A stretch of 64,000 bases of DNA, taken from positions 1-64,000 of the forward strand of contig NZ_JAGGOG010000014.1 of NCBI RefSeq assembly GCF_018614655.1, read 5' to 3'. The notes under the pieces were generated by a model. It saw nothing but the letters and a program-made list of their open reading frames with translations, was not told where the DNA came from and did not search any database. Below are positions 9,801-20,100 of the stretch, piece by piece. The translations under genes were made by a program, and so were the position numbers. Positions within the stretch are counted from its first letter, which is position 1. Every line of letters begins with the position of its first letter. This stretch comes from Pseudomonas fluorescens. GTDB lineage: Bacteria; Pseudomonadota; Gammaproteobacteria; Pseudomonadales; Pseudomonadaceae.

Positions 9801-11723
9801 TTACTCCGAATCTGGGCGACCACGCCGGGAAACCGCTTGCGCGAGGAACTCAGCGAACTGGGCGACGGGCATCGAGCCCAGGTCAGCACCTTCACGAGTA
9901 CGCACAGCGACAGTCTGCATCTCGACTTCCCGATCTCCGATAACCAAAAGATAGGGAACCTTGAGCAAAGTATGCTCGCGGATTTTAAAGCCGATCTTTT
10001 CATTTCTCAAGTCAGACTTGGCACGAAATCCGCTTTCATTGAGAGTTTTTTCAACTTCAGCGGCAAAATCTGCCTGTTTATCAGTGATATTCATGATCAC
10101 TGCCTGGGTCGGAGCCAGCCACGCAGGGAACGCACCCTCGTAGTGCTCGATCAGGATTCCGACAAATCGTTCGAAGGATCCAAGGATCGCCCGGTGCAGC
10201 ATAACCGGGTGCTTGCGACTGTTGTCTTCGGAGACGTATTCGGCTCCCAAACGGATCGGCAGGTTAAAATCGAGCTGCAAAGTACCACATTGCCAGACAC
10301 GGCCAAGACAATCTTTCAGCGAGAACTCGATCTTCGGACCGTAGAAGGCCCCCTCACCCGGCTGCAGATCGTACGCAAGGCCCGCGCTATCTAGGGCGGC
10401 GGCCAGTGCAGATTCAGCGCGATCCCACAGCTCGTCGGAACCAACGCGTTTTTCCGGACGAGTGGACAACTTCATTTCGACTTCGGTAAAGCCGAAATCA
10501 CGATAGACGTCCATGGTCAGCTTGATGAACGCTGCGGATTCAGCCTGCATCTGCTCTTCGGTGCAGAAGATGTGGGCGTCGTCCTGGGTAAAGCCACGCA
10601 CGCGCATGATGCCGTGCAGTGCACCCGACGGCTCGTTACGGTGGCAGGCACCGAACTCGGCCAGACGCATCGGCAGCTCGCGGTAGCTCTTCAGGCCCTG
10701 GTTGAACACCTGGACGTGGCACGGGCAGTTCATCGGCTTGATGGCGTAGTCGCGGTTTTCCGACTGAGTGGTGAACATGTTGTCGGCGTAGTTGGCCCAG
10801 TGCCCGGATTTCTCCCACAGGCTGCGGTCAACGACCTGGGGAGTCTTGATCTCCAGGTAACCGTTGTCGCGCTGAACTTTGCGCATGTACTGCTCAAGCA
10901 CCTGATACAGGGTCCAGCCGTTCGGGTGCCAGAACACCATACCCGGCGCTTCTTCCTGGAGGTGGAACAGGTTCAGGCGCTTGCCGATCTTGCGGTGGTC
11001 GCGTTTTTCGGCTTCTTCGATACGCTGGATGTAGGCTGCCAGCTGCTTCTTGTCAGCCCAGGCAGTGCCGTAGATCCGCTGCAGTTGCTCGTTTTTCGCG
11101 TCGCCGCGCCAATAAGCACCGGACAGCTTGGTCAGCTTGAAGGATTTCAGGAAGCGTGTATTCGGCACGTGCGGGCCACGGCACATGTCGACGTATTCTT
11201 CGTGGTAGTACAGGCCCATGGCCTGCTCGTCCGGCATGTCTTCCACCAGGCGCAGCTTGTAGTCTTCGCCGCGCGCGGTGAACACGTCGATCACTTCGGC
11301 ACGCGGAGTGACCTTCTTGATGACGTCGTAATCTTTCTCGATCAACGCGTGCATGCGCTGTTCGATGGCCGCCAGGTCGTCCGGAGTGAAGGGACGCTCG
11401 TAGGCGATGTCGTAATAGAAACCGTCGTCGATGACCGGACCGATGACCATCTTCGCCGTTGGGTACAGCTGCTTGACCGCGTGGCCAATCAGGTGCGCAC
11501 AAGAGTGGCGAATGATCTCCAGCCCCTCTTGATCCTTGGGCGTGATGATTTGCAGGCTGGCGTCAGAGGTGATCAGGTCGCTGGCGTCAACCAGCTTGCC
11601 GTCGACCTTGCCGGCCACGGTGGCCTTGGCCAGGCCTGCACCAATGGATGCGGCGACCTCGGCTACGGAAACCGAATGATCGAATGAACGTTGACTGCCG
11701 TCGGGAAGAGTAATAGTTGGCAT
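9801..11723 (-). CDS. thrS: Threonine--tRNA ligase
   Basis: A 640-residue class II synthetase starting [10 protein letters not shown] at 11723, chosen because AGGAGG sits four bases before this ATG; an in-frame ATG 11 codons upstream lacks one. The order is TGS domain (1-60), editing domain with [14 protein letters not shown] at about 73 (zinc/editing His), catalytic core with the [11 protein letters not shown] motif at about 335 (zinc Cys) and [15 protein letters not shown] motif, and a C-terminal anticodon-binding domain (about 545-640). It is the first gene of the thrS-infC-rpmI-rplT-pheST-ihfA-merR run and abuts infC. Confidence 0.98.
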   Translation of the reverse strand: MPTITLPDGSQRSFDHSVSVAEVAASIGAGLAKATVAGKVDGKLVDASDLITSDASLQIITPKDQEGLEIIRHSCAHLIGHAVKQLYPTAKMVIGPVIDDGFYYDIAYERPFTPDDLAAIEQRMHALIEKDYDVIKKVTPRAEVIDVFTARGEDYKLRLVEDMPDEQAMGLYYHEEYVDMCRGPHVPNTRFLKSFKLTKLSGAYWRGDAKNEQLQRIYGTAWADKKQLAAYIQRIEEAEKRDHRKIGKRLNLFHLQEEAPGMVFWHPNGWTLYQVLEQYMRKVQRDNGYLEIKTPQVVDRSLWEKSGHWANYADNMFTTQSENRDYAIKPMNCPCHVQVFNQGLKSYRELPMRLAEFGACHRNEPSGALHGIMRVRGFTQDDAHIFCTEEQMQAESAAFIKLTMDVYRDFGFTEVEMKLSTRPEKRVGSDELWDRAESALAAALDSAGLAYDLQPGEGAFYGPKIEFSLKDCLGRVWQCGTLQLDFNLPIRLGAEYVSEDNSRKHPVMLHRAILGSFERFVGILIEHYEGAFPAWLAPTQAVIMNITDKQADFAAEVEKTLNESGFRAKSDLRNEKIGFKIREHTLLKVPYLLVIGDREVEMQTVAVRTREGADLGSMPVAQFAEFLAQAVSRRGRPDSE

Positions 11724-12092
11724 GGCGCCTCCTCTCCTAGTGGTGACCCCTACCAAAGGTCACGTGGGTTGGGATGAGCCAGTACAAGATCCAATACCAG
11801 GCCGTTCACTGATGAACGCCTGCCTTACAGCGGCAGGAGCCTTTCGGCCAACCGATAATCGAACCAGAGTGACTGGAGTTGAACAAAAAGATCGTGGCTG
11901 GCGGCAAATGGCACGCCTGAAAATAGCCAAGCGGCAGATGCTAGCACAGATGAACGGTCATCGCGCTGGCCTCGTCCGCTGATAAAGGCAAATTTCAGGC
12001 TTTTATGAGGCGGAGTGAACTTGAACTGTACGCAGGGCCTCAAAGACAACGAGAATTGCATTCCGTCCTAACGACCCAAGGAGCATTCAACT
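11724..12092. other. Divergent intergenic region upstream of thrS
   Basis: About 370 bases between minus-strand thrS and a plus-strand small gene. It must hold promoters for both. No T-box, riboswitch or convincing extra gene is visible; short frames on both strands lack recognisable features. Confidence 0.4.
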
Positions 12093-12404
12093 ATGCGTCT
12101 TAACTCCCTACTCGCCGCCGCTTCCCTGGCACTTCTCCTTCCGCTGGGCGCACAAGCAGCAGCGCCATCCAACTGGCCTGCTGGCGCCCGGGACAGTTTT
12201 GTTCAAGACTGCAGCTCGGCAGCCAGCCAGAACGTTGATGCCAAAACGGCCAAAGCCCATTGTGAATGCGGCGCTGACAAGATCAATGCCGAATTGAGCA
12301 CTGCCGAGATAAAGGAACTCATGACCAACCAGAACGCCAGCCCGGAGCTTAAAAACAAAGCAGTCGCGGCTATTTCGTCCTGCAAAGTCGTGAAGAAAAA
12401 GTAA
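12093..12404 (+). CDS. Small secreted protein of unknown function
   Basis: A 103-residue protein with a clear Sec signal peptide (MRLNSLLAAASLALLLPLGAQA, cleavage after AQA or nearby), so probably periplasmic. The mature part has four Cys (at about residues 43, 59, 61 and 97), suggesting disulfides, and a lysine-rich end. AAGGAGC is positioned before the ATG. I do not recognise the family. It stands alone, divergent from thrS. Confidence 0.7.
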   Translation: MRLNSLLAAASLALLLPLGAQAAAPSNWPAGARDSFVQDCSSAASQNVDAKTAKAHCECGADKINAELSTAEIKELMTNQNASPELKNKAVAAISSCKVVKKK

Positions 12405-12514
12405 GATTCGCCACAAATCAACTGGGTGATTTGCCCGAAAAACGCCCTAAAAACTGCCAATTCTCACAAATTACACAGCTTTTACGGCTTTTTTTACCAA
12501 CTGATATTTCGCTC

Positions 12515-12538
12515 AAAAGCCCCGTAAATCGGGGCTTT
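12515..12538 (+). terminator. Hairpin downstream of the small secreted protein
   Basis: AAAGCCCCG and CGGGGCTTT pair over 9 bp with a short loop. It is a plausible terminator, though the T run is short. Confidence 0.5.
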
Positions 12539-12693
12539 CAGCCACACAAGGCACGAAGCACAACGCCATTGATTAGCAAACAATGCCTTGGGGGGGCTCC
12601 CAAGCCGAACATTTCGACTATGATACCCCGGTGTGCCCAGTTGGCCTGAGCAGCACAGTACTACTGAAAATATATGTTTCTTGGAGATACACC

Positions 12694-12906
12694 ATGTCTA
12701 ATCGCCAAACCGGCACCGTTAAATGGTTCAACGATGAAAAAGGCTTCGGCTTCATCACTCCTCAAGGTGGCGGTGACGACCTGTTCGTACACTTCAAAGC
12801 TATCGAAAGCGACGGTTTCAAAAGCCTGAAAGAAGGCCAAACCGTTTCCTTCGTGGCTGAGAAAGGCCAAAAGGGTATGCAAGCTGCACAGGTTCGCGCA
12901 GAGTAA
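12694..12906 (+). CDS. Cold-shock domain protein (CspA family)
   Basis: A 70-residue single cold-shock domain that binds single-stranded RNA and DNA. RNP1 is KGFGFIT at about residues 16-22 and RNP2 is LFVHF at about 31-35. The start at 12694 is fixed by TTGGAG seven bases upstream; a longer reading frame begins earlier but has no binding site. A strong terminator follows. It resembles CapB-type proteins of Pseudomonas. Whether it is cold-induced cannot be told from the protein. Confidence 0.95.
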   Translation: MSNRQTGTVKWFNDEKGFGFITPQGGGDDLFVHFKAIESDGFKSLKEGQTVSFVAEKGQKGMQAAQVRAE

Positions 12907-12921
12907 TTTCTGAGCTGAACT

Positions 12922-12953
12922 AAAAAAACCCCGTCCATGTGACGGGGTTTTTT
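12922..12953 (+). terminator. Strong terminator after the cold-shock gene
   Basis: AAAAAACCCCGTC and GACGGGGTTTTTT form a hairpin with a T run on the plus strand and, on the minus strand, also a T run, so it can serve the convergent I78 gene as well. Confidence 0.85.
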
Positions 12954-12979
12954 ATGGGCGCTGCAAAAGTTGTGAGCAA

Positions 12980-13300
12980 TCAGCCACAGTTGACGCGGGT
13001 GATCACCAGGTTGTCGTCAGCGTTGAGGTTCAAGCGATCGGAGCGGTATTCCAGGGTGATCATATCGTTGGGCTTGAGAATCCGTGCATTCTGCGCGCCG
13101 GCGCGAGTACGGGCCTGCTCCAGCAACTGGGGCGACGCTTTCTGACCGATCGTGAACTCGGCAGCCTTCGCCTCGCAACGGCTATGACCTGAATCGGCCA
13201 CCGCAGCATCTTTGGCCGGCTCAGAGGTACCCGGGGTGCTACAGCCCGCCAAAACGAGTGCAGCGAACAAGGTACCGAATGATGCGAGCTTCCAAGGCAT
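12980..13300 (-). CDS. I78-family peptidase inhibitor lipoprotein
   Basis: A 106-residue protein starting MPWKLASFGTLFAALVLAGC; AGGAGG lies four bases before this ATG. The lipobox LAGC marks a lipoprotein, so the Cys at about residue 20 is the mature lipidated end. The C-terminal part carries the I78 pattern: ASPQLLEQARTRAGA, then RILKPNDMITLEYRSDRLNL and VNCG at the end. The family includes fungal elastase inhibitors; in Pseudomonas these are envelope proteins of uncertain target. It is transcribed alone toward the terminator shared with the cold-shock gene. Confidence 0.85.
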   Translation of the reverse strand: MPWKLASFGTLFAALVLAGCSTPGTSEPAKDAAVADSGHSRCEAKAAEFTIGQKASPQLLEQARTRAGAQNARILKPNDMITLEYRSDRLNLNADDNLVITRVNCG

Positions 13301-13445
13301 GGAGCCTCCTTTTGAGAAAAATGGACAGAGTTCGTGCGACAGCAATTTCGAGGATAGGTTTCAGAAATGTAACCAACTCGCGACAAGTCTGCCTGACTGA
13401 ACGCCAGGTCTTTGCGAATCAATCGTCACCAGATATGAATGTGCG

Positions 13446-13751
13446 CTAGTAGACGTCGATGTAGTCAAACGGCGGCTTTGGCCAGTTCTGCTTCAGCGCA
13501 TTGAAAATCTGCATCACCCACACTTCATCGCTGGCCGCCACGTTGCCGACGTAACCGGAACCGGCCGCCCAGGTCTCCAGGCGAAACAGCAGCCCGTCGA
13601 TATCAACGCCCCCCACGACACCCGATGAGATGTAGGCAATGCCATCTTTGGTGACCCGCAATTGCGTGTGAGCGTTGTCGCTGGCAGACGCAAGCATCTG
13701 ACGAACAGCGTCCAGTGTCAGGTTCTCGGGGTTGTTCAAATCGATCTGCAC
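13446..13751 (-). CDS. Conserved small protein of unknown function
   Basis: About 101 residues if it begins at the GTG at 13751 (VQIDLNNPENLT); AGGA is eight bases before that codon, while the earlier ATG has no such site. The protein is soluble and acidic, with a central GIAYISSGVVGGVDIDGLLFR segment and a C terminus rich in Trp and Pro. I do not recognise a named family. It stands between the I78 gene and a divergent small gene. Confidence 0.65.
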   Translation of the reverse strand: MQIDLNNPENLTLDAVRQMLASASDNAHTQLRVTKDGIAYISSGVVGGVDIDGLLFRLETWAAGSGYVGNVAASDEVWVMQIFNALKQNWPKPPFDYIDVY

Positions 13752-13889
13752 GCGGCTTGTCCTGGTAATTAAACAGGCCAACAGTGTCGCACAGCCCTCC
13801 CGACATGCCTAAGTAGCAGTGCCAAACACCTTGCAAAATGGTTAACTCGACAGGCTAGACATTGCCCAACCCAGACTGGCGAGACACCT

Positions 13890-14102
13890 ATGACCACCGT
13901 AACCATCCATGCCGACATCAAAGCCAAGTGGCCCCAAGGGCAAGGTTCCTACAGCCCTGGCACTCCTGAAGAGTTGGCGATCATTGGCATAGACCTGCTG
14001 GTCAAGGAGCTGGGGACCCAGGCGGCGCAAGCCTTTATCGGCCAGGTATTCGAAAAATACCCGGCCGATCACATGGGGGCACAAGACCCCGAGCGCGAAT
14101 AA
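13890..14102 (+). CDS. Small protein of unknown function (70 residues)
   Basis: A short plus-strand gene starting MTTVTIHADIKAKWPQG. It is soluble, mixed charge, with no signal peptide or membrane segment. It faces the nucleoside hydrolase gene, with 33 bases between their stops. The composition and codon use look genuinely coding, but I cannot name a family. Confidence 0.6.
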   Translation: MTTVTIHADIKAKWPQGQGSYSPGTPEELAIIGIDLLVKELGTQAAQAFIGQVFEKYPADHMGAQDPERE

Positions 14103-14135
14103 GACCCGGCCAGCGAACGCCGACCGGCAAGTGAT

Positions 14136-15164
14136 TTACTTCAGGCGTGCAAGACGCTCGGTCAACAGATCGAAGAAACCTTGGGCATCGCCGTTTTCAA
14201 CCCAGAACGCGTTCTTCGGCTGTTTCAGGCCGTCGTACCAATCGACGATAGTCTGGCCAAAGGTCGGGCCTTCACGGCTGTCCACTACCACGTTGACTTC
14301 ACGCCCGCTGAACAACGCAGGCTTGAGCAGGTAGGCAATCACGGTAGCGTCGTGTACCGGGCCGCCTGGGATGCCGTAATGCTCCATGTCGCCTTTGACG
14401 TATTCGTTAAGAATGTCGCCAACCACCTTGCTCGCGTTGTTGTTCAACGCCGCGATCTTCTTCAGGCGCGCGTCACTGGTCAGCACCTTATGGGTCACGT
14501 CGAGGGGCAGATAGGTCAGCTTGACGCCACTCTTGAGCACGACCTCGGCCGCAATCGGGTCGGCGAACAGGTTGAACTCGGCCACCGGCGTAATATTACC
14601 GCCGTTGAAATGCGCACCGCCCATCACCACCACTTCCTTGATGCCTTGGGTGATTTCAGGTGCCTGGGTGAGTGCCAGGGCCAGGTTGGTCTGCGGACCG
14701 AGCATGGCGATGGTGATGCTATGGGGTTTGGCAGTGCTCAGGGTTTTGATCAGGTAATCAACCGCATTGCCCTCGGCCAGCCCCTCTTTGGGCTCATGTA
14801 CGGTGACACCGGAAATACCTTCCTTGCCGTGAATATTCTCGGCGTAGATCGGTGTGCGCAACATCGGCTTCGGCGCACCGGCATACACAGGAATTTCCGG
14901 GCGCCCTGCCCACTCGCGCGCCAGACGCGCATTGCGGGAAGTCTTGTCCAGGCGCACGTTGCCGGCAACCGTGGTCAGCGCACGAATGTTCAACTCTTCA
15001 GGGGAAGCCATGGCGAACAGCAGGGCAACCACATCGTCGGCACCCGGATCGGTATCGATGATCAGGTCGATTTTTTCCGCCGCCTGGGCGCTTGCAGCAG
15101 TTAGCACGGACAAAAGCAGCACACTCCGAAACAGTTGTCGCAGGGTTGGGGTACCACGTTGCAT
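14136..15164 (-). CDS. Secreted nucleoside hydrolase (IUNH family)
   Basis: From the ATG at 15164 (AAGGAG upstream) the protein is 342 residues. It opens with a signal peptide ending in AAEK, then the metal-binding DTDPGADDVVALL motif that defines inosine-uridine nucleoside hydrolases, LGPQTNLALAL, VMGGAHFNGGN and a final HDATVIAYLL segment with the fourth metal ligand. It splits nucleosides into base and ribose, here in the periplasm. It is the last gene of the rbs operon, 26 bases after rbsD, so it would feed free ribose to the Rbs transporter. The nucleoside preference cannot be told. Confidence 0.9.
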   Translation of the reverse strand: MQRGTPTLRQLFRSVLLLSVLTAASAQAAEKIDLIIDTDPGADDVVALLFAMASPEELNIRALTTVAGNVRLDKTSRNARLAREWAGRPEIPVYAGAPKPMLRTPIYAENIHGKEGISGVTVHEPKEGLAEGNAVDYLIKTLSTAKPHSITIAMLGPQTNLALALTQAPEITQGIKEVVVMGGAHFNGGNITPVAEFNLFADPIAAEVVLKSGVKLTYLPLDVTHKVLTSDARLKKIAALNNNASKVVGDILNEYVKGDMEHYGIPGGPVHDATVIAYLLKPALFSGREVNVVVDSREGPTFGQTIVDWYDGLKQPKNAFWVENGDAQGFFDLLTERLARLK

Positions 15165-15190
15165 GACGCACTCCTTGTCTTGGGGGAATT

Positions 15191-15595
15191 CTAGAACGTT
15201 ACGCCGGAGACCAGCGCGATATTGCAGTAGGGCTGACACTCGCCCGTACGCACCACCGCCCGGGCCTTGTGACTGAGCTGCTTGAATGCTTCATGGCTGA
15301 GCAAGCGACGCTCGCCGAGGGCCGCCTGCTCATTCAGCGCATCAAGATCGAGCAGTGCAGGCGGTTGCTTGAGCAGGATTTCTTCGGCCAGTACGTGGCT
15401 TTCCACCTGCATCTCACTGAGCACGATGCGCAGGGTGCTGATGAAGTCGGGAATACCCTTTGTCAGCGCCAGGTCGATCAATTCGACACCCGGCGGCACT
15501 GGAAGACCGGCATCACCGATTACCAGAATGTCACCGTGGCCAAGGGACGCGATCAGCCGCGACAAGGCGATATTGAGCAAGGGAGTCTTTTTCAT
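15191..15595 (-). CDS. rbsD: D-ribose pyranase
   Basis: A 134-residue RbsD protein that interconverts pyranose and furanose forms of ribose so that RbsK can act. The catalytic His lies in [15 protein letters not shown] at about residues 18-32. The C terminus [17 protein letters not shown] matches the family sugar-binding end. Its start overlaps the stop of rbsK by 4 bases, so the pair is translationally coupled. Cytoplasmic. Confidence 0.95.
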   Translation of the reverse strand: MKKTPLLNIALSRLIASLGHGDILVIGDAGLPVPPGVELIDLALTKGIPDFISTLRIVLSEMQVESHVLAEEILLKQPPALLDLDALNEQAALGERRLLSHEAFKQLSHKARAVVRTGECQPYCNIALVSGVTF

Positions 15596-16509
15596 GAGAG
15601 AACAAAACCTTGAACGTCGTGCAACGTGGGAATGGAGGGTTGCGCGCCGGCGCGTGTCACCGACAACGCCGCGGCAACCTGACCAAAACGGATGGCCTCT
15701 GCTTCGCTTTTACCGTTGGCCAACGCCGCTGCAAAGCCACCGACGAAGGTGTCACCGGCAGCCGTCGTATCCACGGCCTTGACCTTGGGCGCCACGAGAT
15801 GCTCGAAGCCCTGCCCGTCCGCGAACAACGCACCTTCAGCACCGAGGGTAATAATCACTTTGCCCGCACCGGCCTTGATCAGACGAGTGGCGGCAATCTT
15901 GGCTGTGTCCAGGGAGTCGACCACCACGCCACTCAAGGCCGACGCCTCGCTTTCATTGGGAATCAGGTAGTCGATCGACGCATACCACTCGGCGGGCAGC
16001 GGGCCGCTGGCAGGCGCGGGATTGAGGATCACAGTCTTGCCCAGTTCACGACCGCGCTTGAGGGTGTGGCCTACGGTGTCCATCGGCACTTCGAGCTGGC
16101 AGACAATCACGTCGCCCGCCTGCAACACGTTATCGAATGCCTGCAATGAGGCTGGCGTCAGTTGGCCATTGCTGCCGGCGACGATAACAATCGCATTCTG
16201 GCTGCTGTCATCCACCACAATCAGCGCCACGCCGCTGGAACCCTCCACTTCACTGACAGCCTGGCAATCAATGCCCTCAACCAGCAGGGCCTCCCGCAGT
16301 TGGACGCCGTAGGCATCGGTGCCCACGCAACCGACCATGGAAACGCTTGCACCCAGGCGTGCCGACGCAACCGCCTGGTTGGCGCCCTTGCCGCCCGGAA
16401 CCGTGGAAAAGGATTGGCCCATCAGGGTTTCACCGGCGCGGGGCAGACGACTGGCCCGGGTGACCAGGTCCATGTTCAGACTGCCTACTACCACTACTTT
16501 TGCTGGCAT
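15592..16509 (-). CDS. rbsK: Ribokinase
   Basis: A 305-residue PfkB-family kinase phosphorylating ribose to ribose 5-phosphate. The first signature [15 protein letters not shown] lies at about residues 39-53, and the second, [14 protein letters not shown] at about 246-259, has the catalytic Asp in AGD. ATP-binding LGAEGALF is at about 219. It sits 23 bases after rbsR and overlaps rbsD. Confidence 0.96.
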   Translation of the reverse strand: MPAKVVVVGSLNMDLVTRASRLPRAGETLMGQSFSTVPGGKGANQAVASARLGASVSMVGCVGTDAYGVQLREALLVEGIDCQAVSEVEGSSGVALIVVDDSSQNAIVIVAGSNGQLTPASLQAFDNVLQAGDVIVCQLEVPMDTVGHTLKRGRELGKTVILNPAPASGPLPAEWYASIDYLIPNESEASALSGVVVDSLDTAKIAATRLIKAGAGKVIITLGAEGALFADGQGFEHLVAPKVKAVDTTAAGDTFVGGFAAALANGKSEAEAIRFGQVAAALSVTRAGAQPSIPTLHDVQGFVLS

Positions 16510-16532
16510 ACATCAGTACTCATCAATTCGGT

Positions 16533-17555
16533 TCAGCGGTATTGGGCGAAGACACCGGCCAATGGCGCTGTCGACTCACGCAAAATAATGCTCGGCGTCA
16601 CGATGCGTTGATCGATCGGCAATTGGGGTGTCGCAATCCGTCGCAGTAAAAGCTCCGCCGCCGTCTCCCCCAGTTGCAGGATCGACTGGCCTACCGTGGT
16701 CAGGGCCGGGTAGACATAACGGCTCATTTGAATGTCGTCAAAGCCGATCACCGACAGCTCGCCGGGTACGCGGATGTTGCGCTCGGCAGCGGCCCGCAAC
16801 ACACCGAAGCCGATCATGTCGTTACCGGCGAAAATCGCACTGGGAGGGTTGTTCGACAACAGTTGTGCAGCCGCTGCGTAGCCGCCGGTACTGGTGAAGT
16901 CACTTTCCAGTACGCGACTGCCATCCACTTCAACCCCTGCCTCGCTCAAAGCACGGTGGTACCCCGCCAGACGCATTTGCGCCACACGGGTATGGCCTGG
17001 CCCGCCAATGCAGGCGATATCGCGATGGCCCAGCTCCAGCAAATGCCGGGTCGCCAGATAGGCGCCGTACTCGTGATCGATACGCACCAGGTCGACATCA
17101 ATGCCATCCAGCGCCCGGTCGACGATGACCATGGGCGTGCGCACGGCTTTCAGGCCGGAGGCCAGGCCGCTGTCATCACCGCCTACCGACGTCACGATCA
17201 AACCATCGATACGTTTCTCCAGCAGCACCCTTAAATAGCTACGCTGCTTTTCAGCATTGTCGTCGGAGTTGCAGAGGATCACGCAATAGCCGTTACGCTC
17301 GCAATAATCCTCGATACCCCGGGCTAACTCCGCGAAATACGGGTTGAGGCTGTTGGGTACCAGCAAGCCGATGGTGGCGGTGGTCTTGGCCTTCAGCGAG
17401 CGGGCGACCGCGCTGGGGACATAGTCAAGCTGCTTGATGGCCGCTTCGACCTTGATCCGCACAGGCTCGCTGACCGGACGGGTCTTGTTCACCACATGGG
17501 ACACGGTGGTGTAGGAAATTCCCGCGAGCGCCGCCACATCCTTGATGGTTGCCAT
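16533..17555 (-). CDS. rbsR: LacI-family ribose operon repressor
   Basis: A 340-residue LacI/GalR regulator. The helix-turn-helix and hinge are at residues 1-60 (IKDVAALAGISYTTVSHVVN, then LDYVPSAVARSLKAK), followed by a periplasmic-binding-like effector domain that would sense ribose. It is embedded in the operon between rbsC and rbsK. The perfect 14-bp palindrome at the rbsB promoter is the expected site for this protein, which makes the operon self-regulated. Confidence 0.95.
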   Translation of the reverse strand: MATIKDVAALAGISYTTVSHVVNKTRPVSEPVRIKVEAAIKQLDYVPSAVARSLKAKTTATIGLLVPNSLNPYFAELARGIEDYCERNGYCVILCNSDDNAEKQRSYLRVLLEKRIDGLIVTSVGGDDSGLASGLKAVRTPMVIVDRALDGIDVDLVRIDHEYGAYLATRHLLELGHRDIACIGGPGHTRVAQMRLAGYHRALSEAGVEVDGSRVLESDFTSTGGYAAAAQLLSNNPPSAIFAGNDMIGFGVLRAAAERNIRVPGELSVIGFDDIQMSRYVYPALTTVGQSILQLGETAAELLLRRIATPQLPIDQRIVTPSIILRESTAPLAGVFAQYR

Positions 17556-17558
17556 GAT

Positions 17559-18536
17559 TCAGGCCCGCCGACTGGCGCGCTGGCTGCGGTAGGTATCCAG
17601 CACCACCGCGATCACGATCACTGCGCCGGTGATGATGCGTTTGGTCGGCTCGGTCGCGCCAATCTGCGCAAGCCCTGCCGCCAATACCGAGATAATCAGC
17701 ACGCCGAAGAAGGTGCTGATGACCGAGCCACGGCCGCCCATCAGGCTGGTACCGCCAATCACCACCGCCGCGATCACTTGCAGTTCCAGGCCGGAACCGG
17801 CATTTGGATCCGCCGCTTCAAGACGGGATATCTGGAACAGTGCCGCGACACCGGCCAGCAGCCCCATCAGGCTGAACACCAAAACCTTGTAGGGCTTGGG
17901 ATTGATCCCCGCCAGACGCACCGCCTCCTCGTTGGTACCGATACCGATCAGGTAGCGACCGAACACGGTGCGGGTCAACACCAGCTGGGCAACGATGATC
18001 ACCAGCAAGGCGATGATGAACGAGGGCGAAATACCGAAGGCCACCGGGTTGGACAGCCAGGCAAAGGAGTCACCGATATACGCGGTACGCGAGCCGGTCA
18101 TCTGGTACGCCACACCGCGAGCCATTTCCAGCACGCCCAGGGAGACGATAAACGACGGGATACGCCAGGCCACAGTGATGGAACCGGTGATGGTGCCGGC
18201 CAACGCCGCACAGCCCATGCCCAACAGCGCAGCCGGCAATACGCTCCAGCCCCAACCGAGGATCGCCACACTGACAGCAGATGCCGCCAGGGCCAGGACT
18301 GAACCCACCGACAAGTCGATGCCGCCGATGATCAGGACGAACGTCATGCCCACCGCCAGCACCATCAGGTCTGGAATCTGGTTGGCCAGGGTGCTGAAGG
18401 TGTCATAGGACAGGAAGTGGTCACTCAGGAACGAGAACAGCGCAATCATCGCCAGCAACGCACCGGCCAAGCCCAGGTAAGTACCCAGGCCATAGAAGTT
18501 GCCACTACGTTTCGCGGCAGAAGATACAGTTTTCAT
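17559..18536 (-). CDS. rbsC: Ribose ABC transporter permease
   Basis: A 325-residue integral membrane protein of the AraH/RbsC family, with about 8-10 hydrophobic segments. The family motif GGIDLSVGSVLALAA lies at about residues 70-84, and AAVVIGGTSLMGGRGS near 245-260. It forms the channel for ribose in the inner membrane with RbsA and RbsB. It overlaps rbsA by 4 bases and lies 3 bases before rbsR. Confidence 0.96.
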   Translation of the reverse strand: MKTVSSAAKRSGNFYGLGTYLGLAGALLAMIALFSFLSDHFLSYDTFSTLANQIPDLMVLAVGMTFVLIIGGIDLSVGSVLALAASAVSVAILGWGWSVLPAALLGMGCAALAGTITGSITVAWRIPSFIVSLGVLEMARGVAYQMTGSRTAYIGDSFAWLSNPVAFGISPSFIIALLVIIVAQLVLTRTVFGRYLIGIGTNEEAVRLAGINPKPYKVLVFSLMGLLAGVAALFQISRLEAADPNAGSGLELQVIAAVVIGGTSLMGGRGSVISTFFGVLIISVLAAGLAQIGATEPTKRIITGAVIVIAVVLDTYRSQRASRRA

Positions 18537-20086
18537 GGGGTATTCCTAGGCGCTGCTTCGTTGAGCAACGCATCACGTTTCTGATAGCCGGCAAACGCGG
18601 CGGCGAGCAATTCGTCCTGGGTCCAGCTATCGCGCTCGAAGGTCTCGATCAGGCGCCCGGCGGACAGCACGCCGATCCGGTCACAGATCAACATCAATTC
18701 ACGCAGGTCGCTGGACACCACCACCAGCGCTTTACCCTGGCGAGTCAAGTCACCCAGCAAGGCATAAATATCGAATTTGGCGCCGACGTCGATGCCGCGG
18801 GTTGGCTCATCGAACAACATCACCGCGCAATCGCGCTCCAGCCAACGGCCAATTACCACTTTCTGCTGATTGCCGCCTGACAACTCGGACACCAACTGTG
18901 ACGGGCTGGAACTGCGGATACGCATGGCGTCGACCTGGCGCTTGGCCAAGGCGGTTTCGTCGCGACCATTCACCAGGCCCGCGCTGGAAACCTTCGGCAT
19001 ATTGCCCAAGGCGATATTGGCGCTGATCGATTGGGTCAACAGCAGGCCTTCGCCCTTGCGGTCTTCGGTGATCAGGGCGATGCCGTGACCGACCGCATCC
19101 ACCGGCGAGCGAATGCTCACGACCTGGGCCGGCGAGCCGAGGGCCACGCTGCCGCTGTCGGCCAGGTCAGCACCAAAGATCAGCCGCAGCAACTCGGTAC
19201 GGCCGGCACCGATCAGGCCGGAGATTCCGTAAATTTCGCCGGCACGCACTTCAAAGGACACATCGCGGACCTTGTCCGAGCGGGTCAGGCCCTTTACCGT
19301 CAACAGCGGTGCGCCGATGGTGCGCGGCCCCAGGTCAATTTTTTCGCCCAGTTCGCGGCCAACCATCAGCGTGACCAACTGCTCACTGTTGTAATTGGCC
19401 ATCGGCTCGACACAGACCAGGTTGCCGTCACGCAATACAGCAATGCGTTGCGCGACACGGGCCAGCTCTTCCAGCCGGTGGGAAATATAGATAATCGCCA
19501 CGCCCCGAGCCTGCAGGCGAGTGATTTGCTCAAACAGCATCTCGACTTCACGGGCAGTCAGCATCGCCGTGGGTTCGTCGAGGATCAGTACATGGCAGTC
19601 GCCAATCAGATTGCGGGCAATCTCGACCATTTGTTGATGGCCGATGCCCAGACTGCCCACCAGGGTGTCTGGGTCGATGGCGTCCAGGCCGACTTGGGCC
19701 ATGGCTTCAATAGCGGCCTTACGCAGTTGCTTGCGGCTGATCCAGCCACCGCGGCTGGGCAGGTTGTGCAGGAACAGGTTCTCTGCGACGGTCAAGGTCG
19801 GCAGCAGGTTGAGCTCCTGCATAACCATACGGATGCCCTGCTGCTCAGCGTGGGTCCGACTGCCCGGCGTGTAAGCCTGGCCATTGAACTGCATCTGCCC
19901 GGTGGTCGGTGTGACTAGGCCACCGATGATCTTCGACAGCGTGCTTTTCCCCGCGCCGTTCTCGCCGGTGAGCGCCAACACTTCCCCGCGATTAAGCGTC
20001 AGGGTGATGTCGGAAAGAACCGGTTGGGCATAGGTCTTGCCGATACCGCTGACCGAGAGGACAGCGTTCGGTGCGCAAGATGACAT
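18533..20086 (-). CDS. rbsA: Ribose ABC transporter ATP-binding protein (double ATPase)
   Basis: A 517-residue protein with two ABC ATPase domains in tandem, as usual for sugar importers of this class. The N-terminal domain has Walker A GENGAGKST at about residue 40, signature LGIGHQQMVEIARN at about 145 and Walker B LILDEPTAM. The C-terminal domain has the degenerate P-loop GLIGAGRTE at about 290, and LSGGNQQKVVIGRWL at about 405. It powers ribose import. A hairpin in the 58-base gap separates it from rbsB. Confidence 0.96.
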   Translation of the reverse strand: MSSCAPNAVLSVSGIGKTYAQPVLSDITLTLNRGEVLALTGENGAGKSTLSKIIGGLVTPTTGQMQFNGQAYTPGSRTHAEQQGIRMVMQELNLLPTLTVAENLFLHNLPSRGGWISRKQLRKAAIEAMAQVGLDAIDPDTLVGSLGIGHQQMVEIARNLIGDCHVLILDEPTAMLTAREVEMLFEQITRLQARGVAIIYISHRLEELARVAQRIAVLRDGNLVCVEPMANYNSEQLVTLMVGRELGEKIDLGPRTIGAPLLTVKGLTRSDKVRDVSFEVRAGEIYGISGLIGAGRTELLRLIFGADLADSGSVALGSPAQVVSIRSPVDAVGHGIALITEDRKGEGLLLTQSISANIALGNMPKVSSAGLVNGRDETALAKRQVDAMRIRSSSPSQLVSELSGGNQQKVVIGRWLERDCAVMLFDEPTRGIDVGAKFDIYALLGDLTRQGKALVVVSSDLRELMLICDRIGVLSAGRLIETFERDSWTQDELLAAAFAGYQKRDALLNEAAPRNTP

Positions 20087-20100
20087 ACGAAAGTCTCCAG

